From NCBI RefSeq assembly GCF_026626705.1, contig NZ_JAPNKC010000001.1, positions 7,458,001-7,522,000 of the forward strand: 64,000 bases of DNA, read 5' to 3'. Positions 40,520-51,017 of the stretch are shown here, in pieces. The notes under the pieces were generated by a model that was not told where the DNA came from, did no database searches, and saw nothing but the letters and a program-made list of their open reading frames with translations. This DNA is from Pyxidicoccus sp. MSG2. Its GTDB lineage: Bacteria; Myxococcota; Myxococcia; Myxococcales; Myxococcaceae. A program made the translations under genes and the position numbers. The first letter of the stretch is position 1, and the number at the start of each line of letters is the position of its first letter.

Positions 40520-41836
40520 ATGGCCGAACGCACCCGCACCGGCGGCGTCACGGGAGAAGGGCTCTCCACCGAGGACATCCACCGCCGCCTGGAGGGACGG
40601 GCGGAGGTCCTCGAGGCCGCCCGCGCGCGCCAGGCCACGCTGGAGTCGGTGCTGGGCGCGCGGCGGTGGAAGCGCCAGCTCCGCGCCCTGCCGGAGCTGA
40701 TTCCAGAGTGGCTGAAGCACGCGCCCGCCGTCACCGAGGCGCTGGAGCGCACGCGCCGCCGCGCGGAGCTGGAGGGCTGGCCCGAGGACACCCCGGTGCT
40801 GGTGGCCGCGCGCGAGCTGGTGGACGGCGGGAAGCGGTTGTCGGCGCTGGCGCGAAGCCGGCTGGCCGCGCTCGCGCCCGTGTCCGGGGCAGCGTCGCTC
40901 CAGGAGGACCTGTCGCGGCTGGACGCGCTGGTGCGCAAGACGGCGGCGCTCACGCTGGAACCGGGGGAGGTGCTCGTCTTCGAGGGCCAGCAGAAGTGGC
41001 AGGCCTCGCCCCACATCTCGCCGCTGGTGGCGGTGCTGCTGCTCGGCACCGGGGCGCTCATGCTCTCCGCCATCCTGGTGGACAAGTTCATCGGCTTTGG
41101 CGGCGGGGTGGCCCTGCTGCTGATGATGGCCGCCGTCGTGCCGTGGATGGTGGTGGCGATGCGCTCCGGGCGGGCGTGGCTGACCAGCGAGCGGCTGTTG
41201 TGGCAGCCCGTGCTCGGAGAAGCGGTGTCCGTGCCGCTGGCGTCCATTCACCCGGGTGGCGTCTACGTGGACCCGGGGCTGCTCAACGTCCGAGTGGAGG
41301 GGGAGCGCCGGGCCGACGTGCGCCACCTCCAGGACGCCCACCAGCTCGGCGTGCTCGTGGAAATGCACCGCCAGCCTCCGCTGCGCGGCGTGGCCCGGGC
41401 CGGGGTGCGGCTGGCGGACGTGGCCATCTACCCCGCCGAGCTGCGCGGCGAGGCCACCGGGCCGCGGAAGGGCCATGCCGTGCTGCGCCCGGACGGCGTG
41501 TCCTTCATCCCCGAGGGAGCCGCGCTGGTGGCCCTGCGCGCGGTGACGGGGAGCGCGGCGGACCTGCCGGTGGAGACGGAGTGGGTGCTGGAGCAGCTGC
41601 GCTGGCTGCCGGACACGGAGTTCGACGCGTACGTGGCGCGCGTGGTGAAGGCCACGGGCGGCCAGCGCTGGTCGGCCTGGGACGCGAGCTACCGCCCGGG
41701 GACGCCCGTCTGGAAGGAGGTACGCATCACCCGGGGCCCCGTGGTGCTGATGGGAGGGGTGGACTGGTCCCGGCAGGATGCCACCGAGCGCATCCTCCGC
41801 TCGTGGCCCCGGCCCACCCCGGGTGAGTCCCGTTAG
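40520..41836 (+). CDS. Membrane protein with PH-like domain, paralogue 2
   Basis: A 438-residue protein starting 15 bp after paralogue 1. Aligned features: DIHRRLEGRAEVLEAARARQ, PAVTEALERTRRRAELEGWPEDTPVLVAARE, two hydrophobic helices (VAVLLLGTGALMLSAILVD; VALLLMMAAVVPWMVVAM), and a PH-like module (RAWLTSERLLWQPVLGEAVSVPLASIHPGGVYV). The last third (AALVALRAVTGSAADLPVETEWVLEQLRWLPDTEFDAYVARVVKATGG) parallels paralogue 1. The pair is probably one transcription unit. It converges on, and overlaps by 4 bp, the metal-binding-type repeat lipoprotein gene. Confidence 0.72.
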   Translation: MAERTRTGGVTGEGLSTEDIHRRLEGRAEVLEAARARQATLESVLGARRWKRQLRALPELIPEWLKHAPAVTEALERTRRRAELEGWPEDTPVLVAARELVDGGKRLSALARSRLAALAPVSGAASLQEDLSRLDALVRKTAALTLEPGEVLVFEGQQKWQASPHISPLVAVLLLGTGALMLSAILVDKFIGFGGGVALLLMMAAVVPWMVVAMRSGRAWLTSERLLWQPVLGEAVSVPLASIHPGGVYVDPGLLNVRVEGERRADVRHLQDAHQLGVLVEMHRQPPLRGVARAGVRLADVAIYPAELRGEATGPRKGHAVLRPDGVSFIPEGAALVALRAVTGSAADLPVETEWVLEQLRWLPDTEFDAYVARVVKATGGQRWSAWDASYRPGTPVWKEVRITRGPVVLMGGVDWSRQDATERILRSWPRPTPGESR

Positions 41837-43629
41837 GGCGACAGGATGAGCTCCACGAGCAGGTCCTCGTCCTCATCCTCCTGGACGGCCGCGTCCACGT
41901 CGTCCACGTCGTACCCCTTGAACGAGAAGCCCGCCGGCATTCCCTGGCCGAGACACGCAAGGCTTCGCGGCGGCGCGCCCACGCCGTCCCCATCCTCGTC
42001 CCCGTAGACGACGGCCCAGCGGAAGAGGTCCGGCGCCGTGTCGTCGCAGTCGTTGCCCGTCGCCTGCGTGAAGTAGGGCGCCGGCAGCGCGGCACCCACG
42101 CACTGCTGTCCCTGCTCGGGCGTGGTGTGGCCGTCCGCGTCCCGGTCCACGTGGAAGTAGGAGCGCGTCTGCCAGCGCGTGCCGTCCTCGGCGGCGCAGT
42201 CCGTCCCGGTGGTGGACCAGGGCGCGCGCACGGTTCCATCCGTACACAGCATCGTCGCGGTGCCAGCGCCCACGCCGTCCGCGTCCGTGTCCGCCCAGGC
42301 CTGCAGGCGCAGGTGCACGGTGAGGTTCGCGTCGTCGCAGTCGAAGCCATTGGACGCGGTGCGGAAGCCGGGCGGAAGCGCGGCGCCCGAGCACAACAGG
42401 CCCGACTCCGGCACGGTGTAGCCGTCGCCGTCCATGTCCCGGTGCAGATAGGACAGCAACTGCCACGCGGCGGCGTTCATGGACGCGCAGTCGGTGTCCA
42501 CGAAGGAGTAGCCCTGGGGCCGCTGAGGTCCTGCGCACAAGGTCTCCCGGGCTCCCGAGCCCACTCCGTCCCCGTCGGTGTCCGGGTACAGGCTCCAGCT
42601 CACCCGGACGTCGCGGTTCCCATCGTCGCAGTCGTGGCCGAGGGGCCCTTCGTGATGTCCCTCCGGCAGCGCTCCAGCGGTGCACAGCACGCCGCTCTCC
42701 GGCACCGTGGCCCCGTCGCCGTCATGGTCGCGGTGCGAATAGGAGCGCCACTGCCAGAGGGTGCGGTCCTCGGGGGCACAGTCCTCTCCCTCCGCCGCGT
42801 AGCCCGGGTCCGGCGTGGCGCCCATGCACCGTGACTCAGACGCTCCGACGCCGAAGCCGTCCCCGTCCGTGTCCACGTACGTGTCGCTCAGGGCCCAACG
42901 CGTGCGGTCCGTGTCGTCACAGTCGCGGCCGCTCTCCACGTTGGTGTAGCCAATGGGCAGCCGCGCGGCGCACAGGGTGCCCGACTCGGGCACGGTGGCG
43001 CCGTCCACATCCCTGTCCCGGTACAGATAGGGGAGTAGCTCCGAGCGCGAGGAGTCATCGGGCGCGCAGTCGCCATCGAGCGCGGCGTAGCCCGGCGGAG
43101 GTCTCGCGCCCAGGCAGTAGGACACGCTCTCTCCGCTGCCGACGCCGTCCCCATCCGAGTCGAGCCAGCCCGGGGTCGACTGCTGGAAGCGGGGCGCGGC
43201 GTCATCACAGTCCGGAGCACCGGGCGCCTCGCGGTAGCCGGCCAGGGAGTCGCCCACGCATGCCGTCACCGGCCCCGTCGCCGTCGCGCCGTCCCCGTCC
43301 AGGTCGGGGTAGAGGCCCTCCACCTGTCTCCACCGGGTGGAATCCGCGTCGTCGCAGTCGCCCGCTTCGGGGGCCCAGCCGTCGGGCAGCGTCCCAGCGG
43401 TGCACGGCGTCGCCAGGGGCCCCGCGCCCAGGCCGTCTCCGTCCGTGTCGCGGTAGCCCGGCAGCGGCTGCCAGGCCTGCGCGGAGTGGGCGGCGCAGTC
43501 TTCGGCATCCGCCACGCCGTCACCATCCGAGTCCGGCCCGGTGCCCTCCGCGCCGCCGCCGGAGCACGCGGACTGGAGTCCCACCAGGACCAGCACCAGG
43601 GCCAGCCATGTGCTTCGCATCGTGCCCAT
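41833..43629 (-). CDS. Lipoprotein with 11 Asp-rich metal-binding-type repeats
   Basis: A 598-residue protein (ATG 43629; ATG 43620 gives a shorter signal). Signal STWLALVLVLVGLQSAC has lipobox QSAC. The rest is 11 repeats of ~50 residues, each with a GDCDD- or GDCAxxD-type motif, an aromatic linker, then a DxDGDG(V/F/L)GxG calcium-loop-like motif and a Cys. The order from repeat 4 is strictly alternating DCAxxD and DCDD, implying duplication as two-repeat blocks. This is the 'putative metal-binding motif' (MopE-like) architecture common in myxobacterial secreted proteins. Probably surface exposed and Ca2+-binding; function unknown. Confidence 0.85.
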   Translation of the reverse strand: MGTMRSTWLALVLVLVGLQSACSGGGAEGTGPDSDGDGVADAEDCAAHSAQAWQPLPGYRDTDGDGLGAGPLATPCTAGTLPDGWAPEAGDCDDADSTRWRQVEGLYPDLDGDGATATGPVTACVGDSLAGYREAPGAPDCDDAAPRFQQSTPGWLDSDGDGVGSGESVSYCLGARPPPGYAALDGDCAPDDSSRSELLPYLYRDRDVDGATVPESGTLCAARLPIGYTNVESGRDCDDTDRTRWALSDTYVDTDGDGFGVGASESRCMGATPDPGYAAEGEDCAPEDRTLWQWRSYSHRDHDGDGATVPESGVLCTAGALPEGHHEGPLGHDCDDGNRDVRVSWSLYPDTDGDGVGSGARETLCAGPQRPQGYSFVDTDCASMNAAAWQLLSYLHRDMDGDGYTVPESGLLCSGAALPPGFRTASNGFDCDDANLTVHLRLQAWADTDADGVGAGTATMLCTDGTVRAPWSTTGTDCAAEDGTRWQTRSYFHVDRDADGHTTPEQGQQCVGAALPAPYFTQATGNDCDDTAPDLFRWAVVYGDEDGDGVGAPPRSLACLGQGMPAGFSFKGYDVDDVDAAVQEDEDEDLLVELILSP

Positions 43630-43641
43630 GAGTGGAGTCCG

Positions 43642-43998
43642 TCAGCGACGCGTCAGCCGGCAGGTGGGGGCGATGTAGGAATCCGCCCCTTGCACCATCT
43701 CGAAGGAGTAGAGGCCCGGTTTGCTCATGGCGAGCAGGGCCATCCGGTCGCAACGGGTGAAAAGCAGGTGGGGGTTGCTGATGGCGTTTGCACTGAAGGC
43801 AAAGGTCCGCGGGGCGCTCTCGCCTTGAAGGATGCCGGTGACCTCGACCCTGCGTTCGTTGACGACGACGTAGCTGTCCACCGTCTCGAAGATGTAGGGC
43901 TTGTTCGACTGCGGCGTCTCCGCCGCCAGGGCGGAAGGGGCCAATCCCAGGGAGGCGGCCAGCAGCGCGGCGAAACGGAGGGAGCGGTTGTTCAACAT
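43642..43998 (-). CDS. Small secreted hypothetical protein
   Basis: A 118-residue protein with start ATG 43998 behind GAGGAA (8 bp). Signal peptide SLRFAALLAASLGLAPSALA is likely cut after ALA. The mature ~90 residues are beta-rich (YIFETVDSYVVVNERRVEVTGI; PRTFAFSANAISNPHLLF) with two cysteines (TRCDR and PTCRL) that could pair. It is just upstream of the repeat lipoprotein gene on the same strand (12 bp). Unrecognised family. Confidence 0.68.
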   Translation of the reverse strand: MLNNRSLRFAALLAASLGLAPSALAAETPQSNKPYIFETVDSYVVVNERRVEVTGILQGESAPRTFAFSANAISNPHLLFTRCDRMALLAMSKPGLYSFEMVQGADSYIAPTCRLTRR

Positions 43999-44178
43999 CG
44001 CGGAATTCCTCGTGGGGGACGGTGGCGAAGCCGGTGCCTGGAGGCGCCGCCTCGTATACGGAGCGAGCGGACTTTCCTGATCATTTCCAGGCGTTTCCGG
44101 CGTCCTCCCGACGCAAGTCGCGTCCCCGGGCCACGCTCCGTCTTGTCACGGCGCGGCCCCTGCAATACGCCTGGAGGC

Positions 44179-45585
<1,407 letters not shown>

Positions 45586-45609
45586 ATCGCGCGAGGAGCG
45601 CCGCGGACG

Positions 45610-46860
45610 TCAGGACACGATGCGCGTCTTGATGTCCGTCTGCAGGCCGGCGATGGCGTTGCAGACCGGCTGCGACACGTCCTGGTCCAGGTCCATGACG
45701 AGGTAGCCGATGTTGGCGTCCGTGCTGAGCACCTGCGCGTGGATGTTGGCGTTGAGGTCCGAGACGATGCGGTTGATGTCGCGGAGCACGCCGGGGATGT
45801 TGCGGTGCACGTTGAGGATGCGGTGCGTGCCGGGGATGAGCGGCGCCTCCACGTTGGGGAAGTTCACCGCGCCCGTCGTCGCGCCCGCCCGGTAGAACTT
45901 GAGGAGGCTGGTGGCCACCTCCTTGCCGATGGCCGCCTGCGCCTCTTCCGTGGAGCCGCCGATGTGCGGCGTGAGCACCACGTTGGGCAGGCCCTGAAGC
46001 TCGGTGACGAAGCCGTCCGAGTTGCTCTCCGGCTCCTCCGGGTAGACGTCCACCGCGGCGCCGCCCAGGTGCTTGGAGGTGAGCGCCCGCGCCAGCGCGG
46101 GGATGTCCACCACCGTGCCGCGGCTGGCGTTGATGAGGCACGCGCCCTTCTTCATCCGCGCGAGCTGCTCCGCGCCCATCATCATGTGCGTGGACGCCAG
46201 CGCCGGCACGTGCAGGGTGACGAAGTCCGACACCGCCAGGAGCTCGTCCAGCGTGGTCGCGGACTGCGCGTTGCCCAGGGGCAGCTTCGTCATCACGTCG
46301 TAGTACAGCACGCGCATGCCCAAGGACTCGGCCAGCACGCCCAGCTGCGAGCCGATGTGGCCATAGCCGATGATGCCCAGCGTCTTGCCGCGCACCTCGC
46401 GGCTGCCGGTGGCCACCTTGCGCCACTGGCCGGCGTGCACCTCGCGGCTGCGGTCGAAGAGCTGGCGCGTCAGCACCACGACCTCCGCCAGCACCATCTC
46501 CGCCACGCTGCGCGTGTTGCTGAATGGGGCGTTGAACACGGGGATGCCGTGCGTGTTGGCCGCCGTCAGCTCCACCTGGTTGGTGCCGATGCAGAAGGCG
46601 CCAATGGCCAGCAACTCCTCCGCGTGCACCAGCGCGGAGGCCGGCACCGTCGTCTTGCTGCGGATGCCCAGCAGGTGCACGCCCCGCAGGCGCTCCGCCA
46701 GCTCCTCCGGCTTGAGGGCGGAGGAGGTCCGCTCCACCTGGAAGCCCTCGGCGGCCAGCATCTCCTCCGCGGAGGGGTGGATGTTCTCCAGCAGCAGGGC
46801 GCGGAAGGGGCCCGTGTTGCTGATGGGACGCGTGGGCGAGGGGAACCGGGCAGTGTTCAT
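45610..46860 (-). CDS. serA: D-3-phosphoglycerate dehydrogenase
   Basis: A 416-residue enzyme of the E. coli SerA length. The N-terminal substrate domain has GIRSKTTVPASAL; the NAD domain has the Rossmann motif GIIGYGHIGSQLG near 162-174. Catalytic Arg247 is in NASRGTVVD, Glu276 in YPEEPES, and His299 in LTPHIGGSTEEAQ. The C-terminal ~70 residues form an ACT domain (IPGVLRDINRIVSDLNANIHAQVL), expected to bind L-serine for feedback inhibition. First step of serine synthesis from 3-phosphoglycerate. Convergent with the FAD-linked dehydrogenase, with a 24-bp gap. Confidence 0.95.
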   Translation of the reverse strand: MNTARFPSPTRPISNTGPFRALLLENIHPSAEEMLAAEGFQVERTSSALKPEELAERLRGVHLLGIRSKTTVPASALVHAEELLAIGAFCIGTNQVELTAANTHGIPVFNAPFSNTRSVAEMVLAEVVVLTRQLFDRSREVHAGQWRKVATGSREVRGKTLGIIGYGHIGSQLGVLAESLGMRVLYYDVMTKLPLGNAQSATTLDELLAVSDFVTLHVPALASTHMMMGAEQLARMKKGACLINASRGTVVDIPALARALTSKHLGGAAVDVYPEEPESNSDGFVTELQGLPNVVLTPHIGGSTEEAQAAIGKEVATSLLKFYRAGATTGAVNFPNVEAPLIPGTHRILNVHRNIPGVLRDINRIVSDLNANIHAQVLSTDANIGYLVMDLDQDVSQPVCNAIAGLQTDIKTRIVS

Positions 46861-46871
46861 GGCGCTTTGCG

Positions 46872-48530
46872 TTAGACCTCGGCTCCGGAGCTGTCAAGCG
46901 TGGGGTGAGCGAGCCGCCGCCCGGGTGGCTGCGGGAGCGTGAAAGTGAATGTGCTGCCGGCGCCGGTGACGCTCTCCACCCACAGCCGGCCGCCGTGGGC
47001 CTCCACCAGCCCCCGGGCGATGTAGAGGCCCAGGCCGCTGCCCTGGTGCGCGGTGTCCCGGGACTGCCAGTAGCGCTCGAAGAGGCGGGGTTGCTCGTCC
47101 TCGGGGATGCCGGGGCCGGTGTCCCGCACGGCCACGCGTACCTCGCCCTCCTCGGCGCGGGCCTCCACCGTCACGGTGCCACCCGCCGGGGTGAACTTCA
47201 CCGCGTTGCCCAGCAGGTTGGCCAGCACCTGGAGGATGCGCTCGCGGTCGCACAGGCCCATCAGCCCCGGAGGCAGGTGCTGCTCCAGCCGGAGCCCCCC
47301 GCGCGTGGCCTGGGGCTCAATCAGGGCGAGCGCCTCGCCGATGAGCTCGCCCACCGGCTCCGGCCGGGGCTCCACCGCCAGCGGCTGGCCCGCGTCCAGG
47401 CGGGCCGCGTCCAGCAAGTCGGTGATGAGGCCGAGCATGTGCACCGCGGCCCGGTCCATGGCACCCACCCGGCCCACCAGCCCCTCGCCGCCGGGCAGCC
47501 GCGCCAGCTTCTGCTGGAGCACCGCGGCGCTCAGCCGCACCGTGGCCAGCGGGTTCTTCAAGTCGTGGGAGACGATGGCCAGCACGTCCTCCCGCTCGCG
47601 CGCAGCGGCCTCGGCGAGCCGGGCCAGCCGCGCGTTCTCCACCGCCAGCCGGCGTTGCTGCTCGGCCTCCTCGCCCGCCTGCTTCCATGCGCGGACCTGT
47701 TCCTGGTGCAGGCGGTTGCTCTCCCCGGCCGCCCGCCACACCACGGCCGTCAGGGCCACCGTCATCGCCGTCGCGAAGAGGGGCCGCGCCAGCCGCGCCT
47801 CCAGGAAGCCCCGCCGCGCGCCCAGGTCCACCAGCACGCCCACCACCAGCGGCAGCAGGCCCGCGAAGATGAGCCGGCGCGCCATGACGCCGCCCGCCGC
47901 CACCGACGTCACCGTCGCCACGGGCCCCTGGTCCGGGCGGAGGAAGAGGATGCCCAGCGCCAGCAGGAGCTGCCCCGCCGCGTTGTGGGGGGCGGCGCCA
48001 ATGCCGCCTCCCAGGCGGTAGATGCGGTGCTCCGCGAAGGCGTAGCCCAGCAGTACCGTCAGGGGGATGAGCATGGCGGCCAGCGCGAGGAGCTGGGAGC
48101 GCGCCGTGCCCCACCGTCCCCTGCGGTCCACGGTGAGCAGCGACAGCCCGAGCAGCGTCAGCGCCGACGCCGTGTGCGGCGACATGCGGCGCCCGGACAG
48201 CAGGCCGGACAGCTCCATGCCCACCGGGCGCCAGGCGTACGACAGGAGCGTGAGGACGCCCGCCGCCGTCACCAGCGCCGCGGCGATTCCCGCCAGCCAG
48301 TGGCGGGTGGGGCTCCCCCTCAGCAGCCACGCGATGGCCACCGCCGTGAGCGTGAGGCACGCGGCGGAGGTGGGCACCATGGCGGGCACGCCGGGGCGGG
48401 CGAGCACGTCCTCGCCCTGGAGCACCCAGCCGGCCAGCACTCCCGCGCAGAGGGGCAGCACCAGGGCCACGGCGACTCGAGGCAGCCTTCCCGCCCTGCG
48501 CCAGAGCCGCAGCTGTTGCGCTTCGTCCAC
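46872..48530 (-). CDS. Membrane histidine kinase with eight-helix-like N-terminal domain
   Basis: A 552-residue kinase. The first ~265 residues contain about seven or eight hydrophobic helices (VALVLPLCAGVLAGWVL, LTAVAIAWLLRG, VTAAGVLTLLSYAW, LLALAAMLIPLTVLLGYAF and others), a membrane sensor without a named family. A coiled-coil linker (QEEAEQQRRLAVENARLARLAE-type) leads to the dimerisation domain with phosphoacceptor His322 in VLAIVSHDLKNPLAT. The ATP domain has NLLGNAVKFTP (N box), DTGPGIPEDEQ and GSGLGLYIARG. No response regulator is adjacent, so it is an orphan kinase. It is divergent from the receiver/PAS kinase at 48877. Confidence 0.9.
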   Translation of the reverse strand: MDEAQQLRLWRRAGRLPRVAVALVLPLCAGVLAGWVLQGEDVLARPGVPAMVPTSAACLTLTAVAIAWLLRGSPTRHWLAGIAAALVTAAGVLTLLSYAWRPVGMELSGLLSGRRMSPHTASALTLLGLSLLTVDRRGRWGTARSQLLALAAMLIPLTVLLGYAFAEHRIYRLGGGIGAAPHNAAGQLLLALGILFLRPDQGPVATVTSVAAGGVMARRLIFAGLLPLVVGVLVDLGARRGFLEARLARPLFATAMTVALTAVVWRAAGESNRLHQEQVRAWKQAGEEAEQQRRLAVENARLARLAEAAAREREDVLAIVSHDLKNPLATVRLSAAVLQQKLARLPGGEGLVGRVGAMDRAAVHMLGLITDLLDAARLDAGQPLAVEPRPEPVGELIGEALALIEPQATRGGLRLEQHLPPGLMGLCDRERILQVLANLLGNAVKFTPAGGTVTVEARAEEGEVRVAVRDTGPGIPEDEQPRLFERYWQSRDTAHQGSGLGLYIARGLVEAHGGRLWVESVTGAGSTFTFTLPQPPGRRLAHPTLDSSGAEV

Positions 48531-48876
48531 GCACCGCCCCCTGGCCTCGGCCCTTCAACCTATGAATCACCCCGGCGGGCCGCCCGGGCGGGGGAGCGGG
48601 CCCTGTCCGGACTGGCGCCCCACGCCAGGCTGGAAGGTTGCCGGGCGGTGGGGGGTGGGCGCTCGCCGTCGGGAGGCCGCGTCATCCCGGCACCGTTTCT
48701 GTTATGTCGAGCCGCGTGCCGGGCGCAGGGGGGGCTCGTCCACCTGCTCCCAGCATGACGCGACTCGCGCTCCGCCTCCCGAACTCGACCGCCTGACTGG
48801 TTTCTGGGTAGCCTCCTCCCCACCCGGGACGGCCGGAACGCCGGCCCGGCCCAGCCCCCTCCCGTCCCTCGTGAGC
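48531..48876. other. Intergenic region between two divergent histidine kinase genes
   Basis: About 346 bp holding the promoters of the two kinases. It is GC-rich with several G/C runs and no clear hairpin, operator dyad or gene. A longer upstream reading frame in phase with the right kinase passes through it, but it lacks coding character and has no match to the kinase family. Confidence 0.35.
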
Positions 48877-50832
48877 ATGTCCATGCACGGCCCAGGACCC
48901 GCGGCTGCTCCCCCTCTCGCGGCAGGGGCCTCGCGGGTGTGGGTGGTTGATGACAGCCCGACGCAACTGGACCGGGCCCTCAAGCTCCTTGCGAAGCGCT
49001 ACGCGGTCGAGTCCTTCCGCGACGCGGAGGAGATGCTGGAGCGGCTCGCCGATGGCCCGCCGCCCGACGTGCTGCTGCTGGACTGGGAGCTGCCAGGCGT
49101 CTCCGGCCTGGACGCGTGCCGCTACGTGCGCGACCTCTACGATGACGTCACGCTCCCCATCCTGATGGTGTCCTCTCGCGGAGCCCACGCGGACTTCACG
49201 GAGGGGCTCCAGGCGGGGGCCAGTGACTACGTCGCCAAGCCGTTCGACGACGCGGAGCTGCTCGCACGGGTGGCCAGCCTCCTCCGCATCCGCGACCAGG
49301 GCCAGCGGCTGCGCGAGCGCGAGGCGTACCTGGCCACGACGCTGTCCAGCATCGGCGATGCCGTCGTCACCACGGACCGGGCCGGGCGCATCACCTTCCT
49401 CAACCCCGTGGCCGTTCGCCTCACCGGCTGGACTGACGGTGACGCCCGCCAGCGGCCTGTGTCCGAGGTCGTCCGCCTCGTCGACGCCTCGTCGCGGACC
49501 CCGGTGGAGAACCCCGTCAGCCGGGCGCTCGCGCTCGGCACCCACCAGGGGCCCGACCACCCGACGCTGCTCATCCGCAAGGACGGCTCGGAGGTTCCCA
49601 TCGACGACAGCGCGGCCCCCATCCGCGCTGGAACGAGCGAGCTCATCGGCGCCGTTCTCGTCTTCCGCGACGTCACCGAGCAGGCCCAGGCACGGCTGCT
49701 TGGCGAGGCGCTCGCGGCCAAGGTCCGTGCCAGTGAGACCGAGCTGCGCGTCCTGCTGGACGCCATCCCCGTCCTCGTGTCGTTCGTCACCGCGGACGAG
49801 CGCTACGGCCGGGTCAACAAGGCGTACGAGGACTGGTTCGGGATATCGCAAGAAGACCTCCGCGGCCGGAAGATCCGCGAGGTCATCGGGGAGGCGGCGT
49901 ACGCCGTGCTCGGCCCCTACGTGAAGCGGGGGCTGAGCGGAGAGAGCTTCTCGTTCGAGCAGTACGATGTGCCCTACCGTCTGGGCGGCGTGCGTGACGT
50001 GAAGGTGACCTTCATCGCGCAACAGGAGCCGGGCGGGCCGGTGCGGGGCTACGTCGCCCTCCTCCAGGACATCACACTCCAGAGGACACTGGAGAAGGAG
50101 CGCGAGCGGTACATCCAGCAGCAGCAGCGGCAAGCCGAAATCGAGCAGCAGCTCATCGGCATCGTGAGCCACGACCTGCGCAACCCCCTGAGCGCCATCC
50201 TGCTGGGGGCCGCCCGGCTGAATCAGCGAGACGACCTGGACGCGAGCGCCCGCAGGGTGACGGCGCGCATCGAGTCGTCCGCCGCACGGGCAGTGCGGAT
50301 GGTGAACGACCTGCTGGACTTCACCCAGGCCCGGCTCGGCGGCGGCATCCGAATCGCGCGCGCCCCCACGGACCTCCACGCGCTCAGCCGGGTCGTGACG
50401 GAGGAGGTGGAAGCGGCCCAGCCTTCCGTCATGCTGGAGGTCCGGGCGAGCGGGAACGGACAGGGCCTGTGGGACGCGGACCGTCTCTCCCAGGTCATCC
50501 AGAACCTGGTGACGAACGCCGTGAAGTACGGCGAGCCCGGGAGGCCCGTCCAGGTCTCCACCGAGGGTGACGGCACGCGGGCGACGCTCCGCGTGCACAA
50601 CGATGGCACGCCCATCCCGCCCGAGCAGCTCGCGACGCTCTTCCAGCCCCTCCAGCGGGGCACCGACGCGGTGGACCGGACGGGCCGCAGCGTGGGGCTC
50701 GGCCTCTTCATCGTGAGGTCGATTGTCGAGGCGCACCAGGGCCACATCGAGGTGGAGTCCGCTCCCGGGCAGGGCACCACCTTCGTCGTGAGCCTGCCGC
50801 GGCAGCCGGTCGAGCATTCGGCGCCCCACTGA
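48877..50832 (+). CDS. Response-regulator/PAS/PAS hybrid histidine kinase
   Basis: A 651-residue protein (ATG 48877; GTG 48871 and ATG 48883 possible). Receiver domain first: acidic Asp25/Asp26 in VWVVDDSPTQ, phosphoacceptor Asp69 in LLLDWELPG, Lys121 in VAKPFD. Two PAS domains follow at ~150-270 (TTLSSIGDAVVTTDRAGRITFLNP; DSAAPIRAGTSELIGAVLVFRDVTE) and ~285-400 (YGRVNKAYEDWFGISQEDL). The kinase core has His432 in LIGIVSHDLRNPLSA, QNLVTNAVKYGEPG, and GLGLFIVRSIVEAHQGHIEVES. There are no transmembrane helices, so a cytosolic sensor. The receiver at the N-terminus suggests it is itself a target of another kinase, perhaps the neighbouring ones. Confidence 0.92.
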   Translation: MSMHGPGPAAAPPLAAGASRVWVVDDSPTQLDRALKLLAKRYAVESFRDAEEMLERLADGPPPDVLLLDWELPGVSGLDACRYVRDLYDDVTLPILMVSSRGAHADFTEGLQAGASDYVAKPFDDAELLARVASLLRIRDQGQRLREREAYLATTLSSIGDAVVTTDRAGRITFLNPVAVRLTGWTDGDARQRPVSEVVRLVDASSRTPVENPVSRALALGTHQGPDHPTLLIRKDGSEVPIDDSAAPIRAGTSELIGAVLVFRDVTEQAQARLLGEALAAKVRASETELRVLLDAIPVLVSFVTADERYGRVNKAYEDWFGISQEDLRGRKIREVIGEAAYAVLGPYVKRGLSGESFSFEQYDVPYRLGGVRDVKVTFIAQQEPGGPVRGYVALLQDITLQRTLEKERERYIQQQQRQAEIEQQLIGIVSHDLRNPLSAILLGAARLNQRDDLDASARRVTARIESSAARAVRMVNDLLDFTQARLGGGIRIARAPTDLHALSRVVTEEVEAAQPSVMLEVRASGNGQGLWDADRLSQVIQNLVTNAVKYGEPGRPVQVSTEGDGTRATLRVHNDGTPIPPEQLATLFQPLQRGTDAVDRTGRSVGLGLFIVRSIVEAHQGHIEVESAPGQGTTFVVSLPRQPVEHSAPH

Positions 50833-50941
50833 CTCGCGGCGCCACTTCTGTAGCTGGCCTTCCGGGGGCTGCTGGAAGGCGGCTGGCGTGACAGCGCACG
50901 GGCCACGGTTCCGTAGGCGCAGGGTGCTGGGGACAGATGGA

Positions 50942-50976
50942 CGTGCCCCTGACACGCCGAGGGTGTCAGGGGCACG
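50942..50976. terminator. Perfect 14-bp hairpin between convergent genes
   Basis: CGTGCCCCTGACAC (50942-50955) pairs perfectly with GTGTCAGGGGCACG (50963-50976) around a 7-nt loop GCCGAGG. It lies between the kinase end at 50832 and the end of the convergent gene at 51018. A bidirectional terminator is the likely role. There is no T-run, so Rho-independent action is unproven. Confidence 0.65.
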
Positions 50977-51017
50977 CCCCAATGCAGGTGCTGTCTTTCG
51001 TCAGCACTGGCGTTGGC

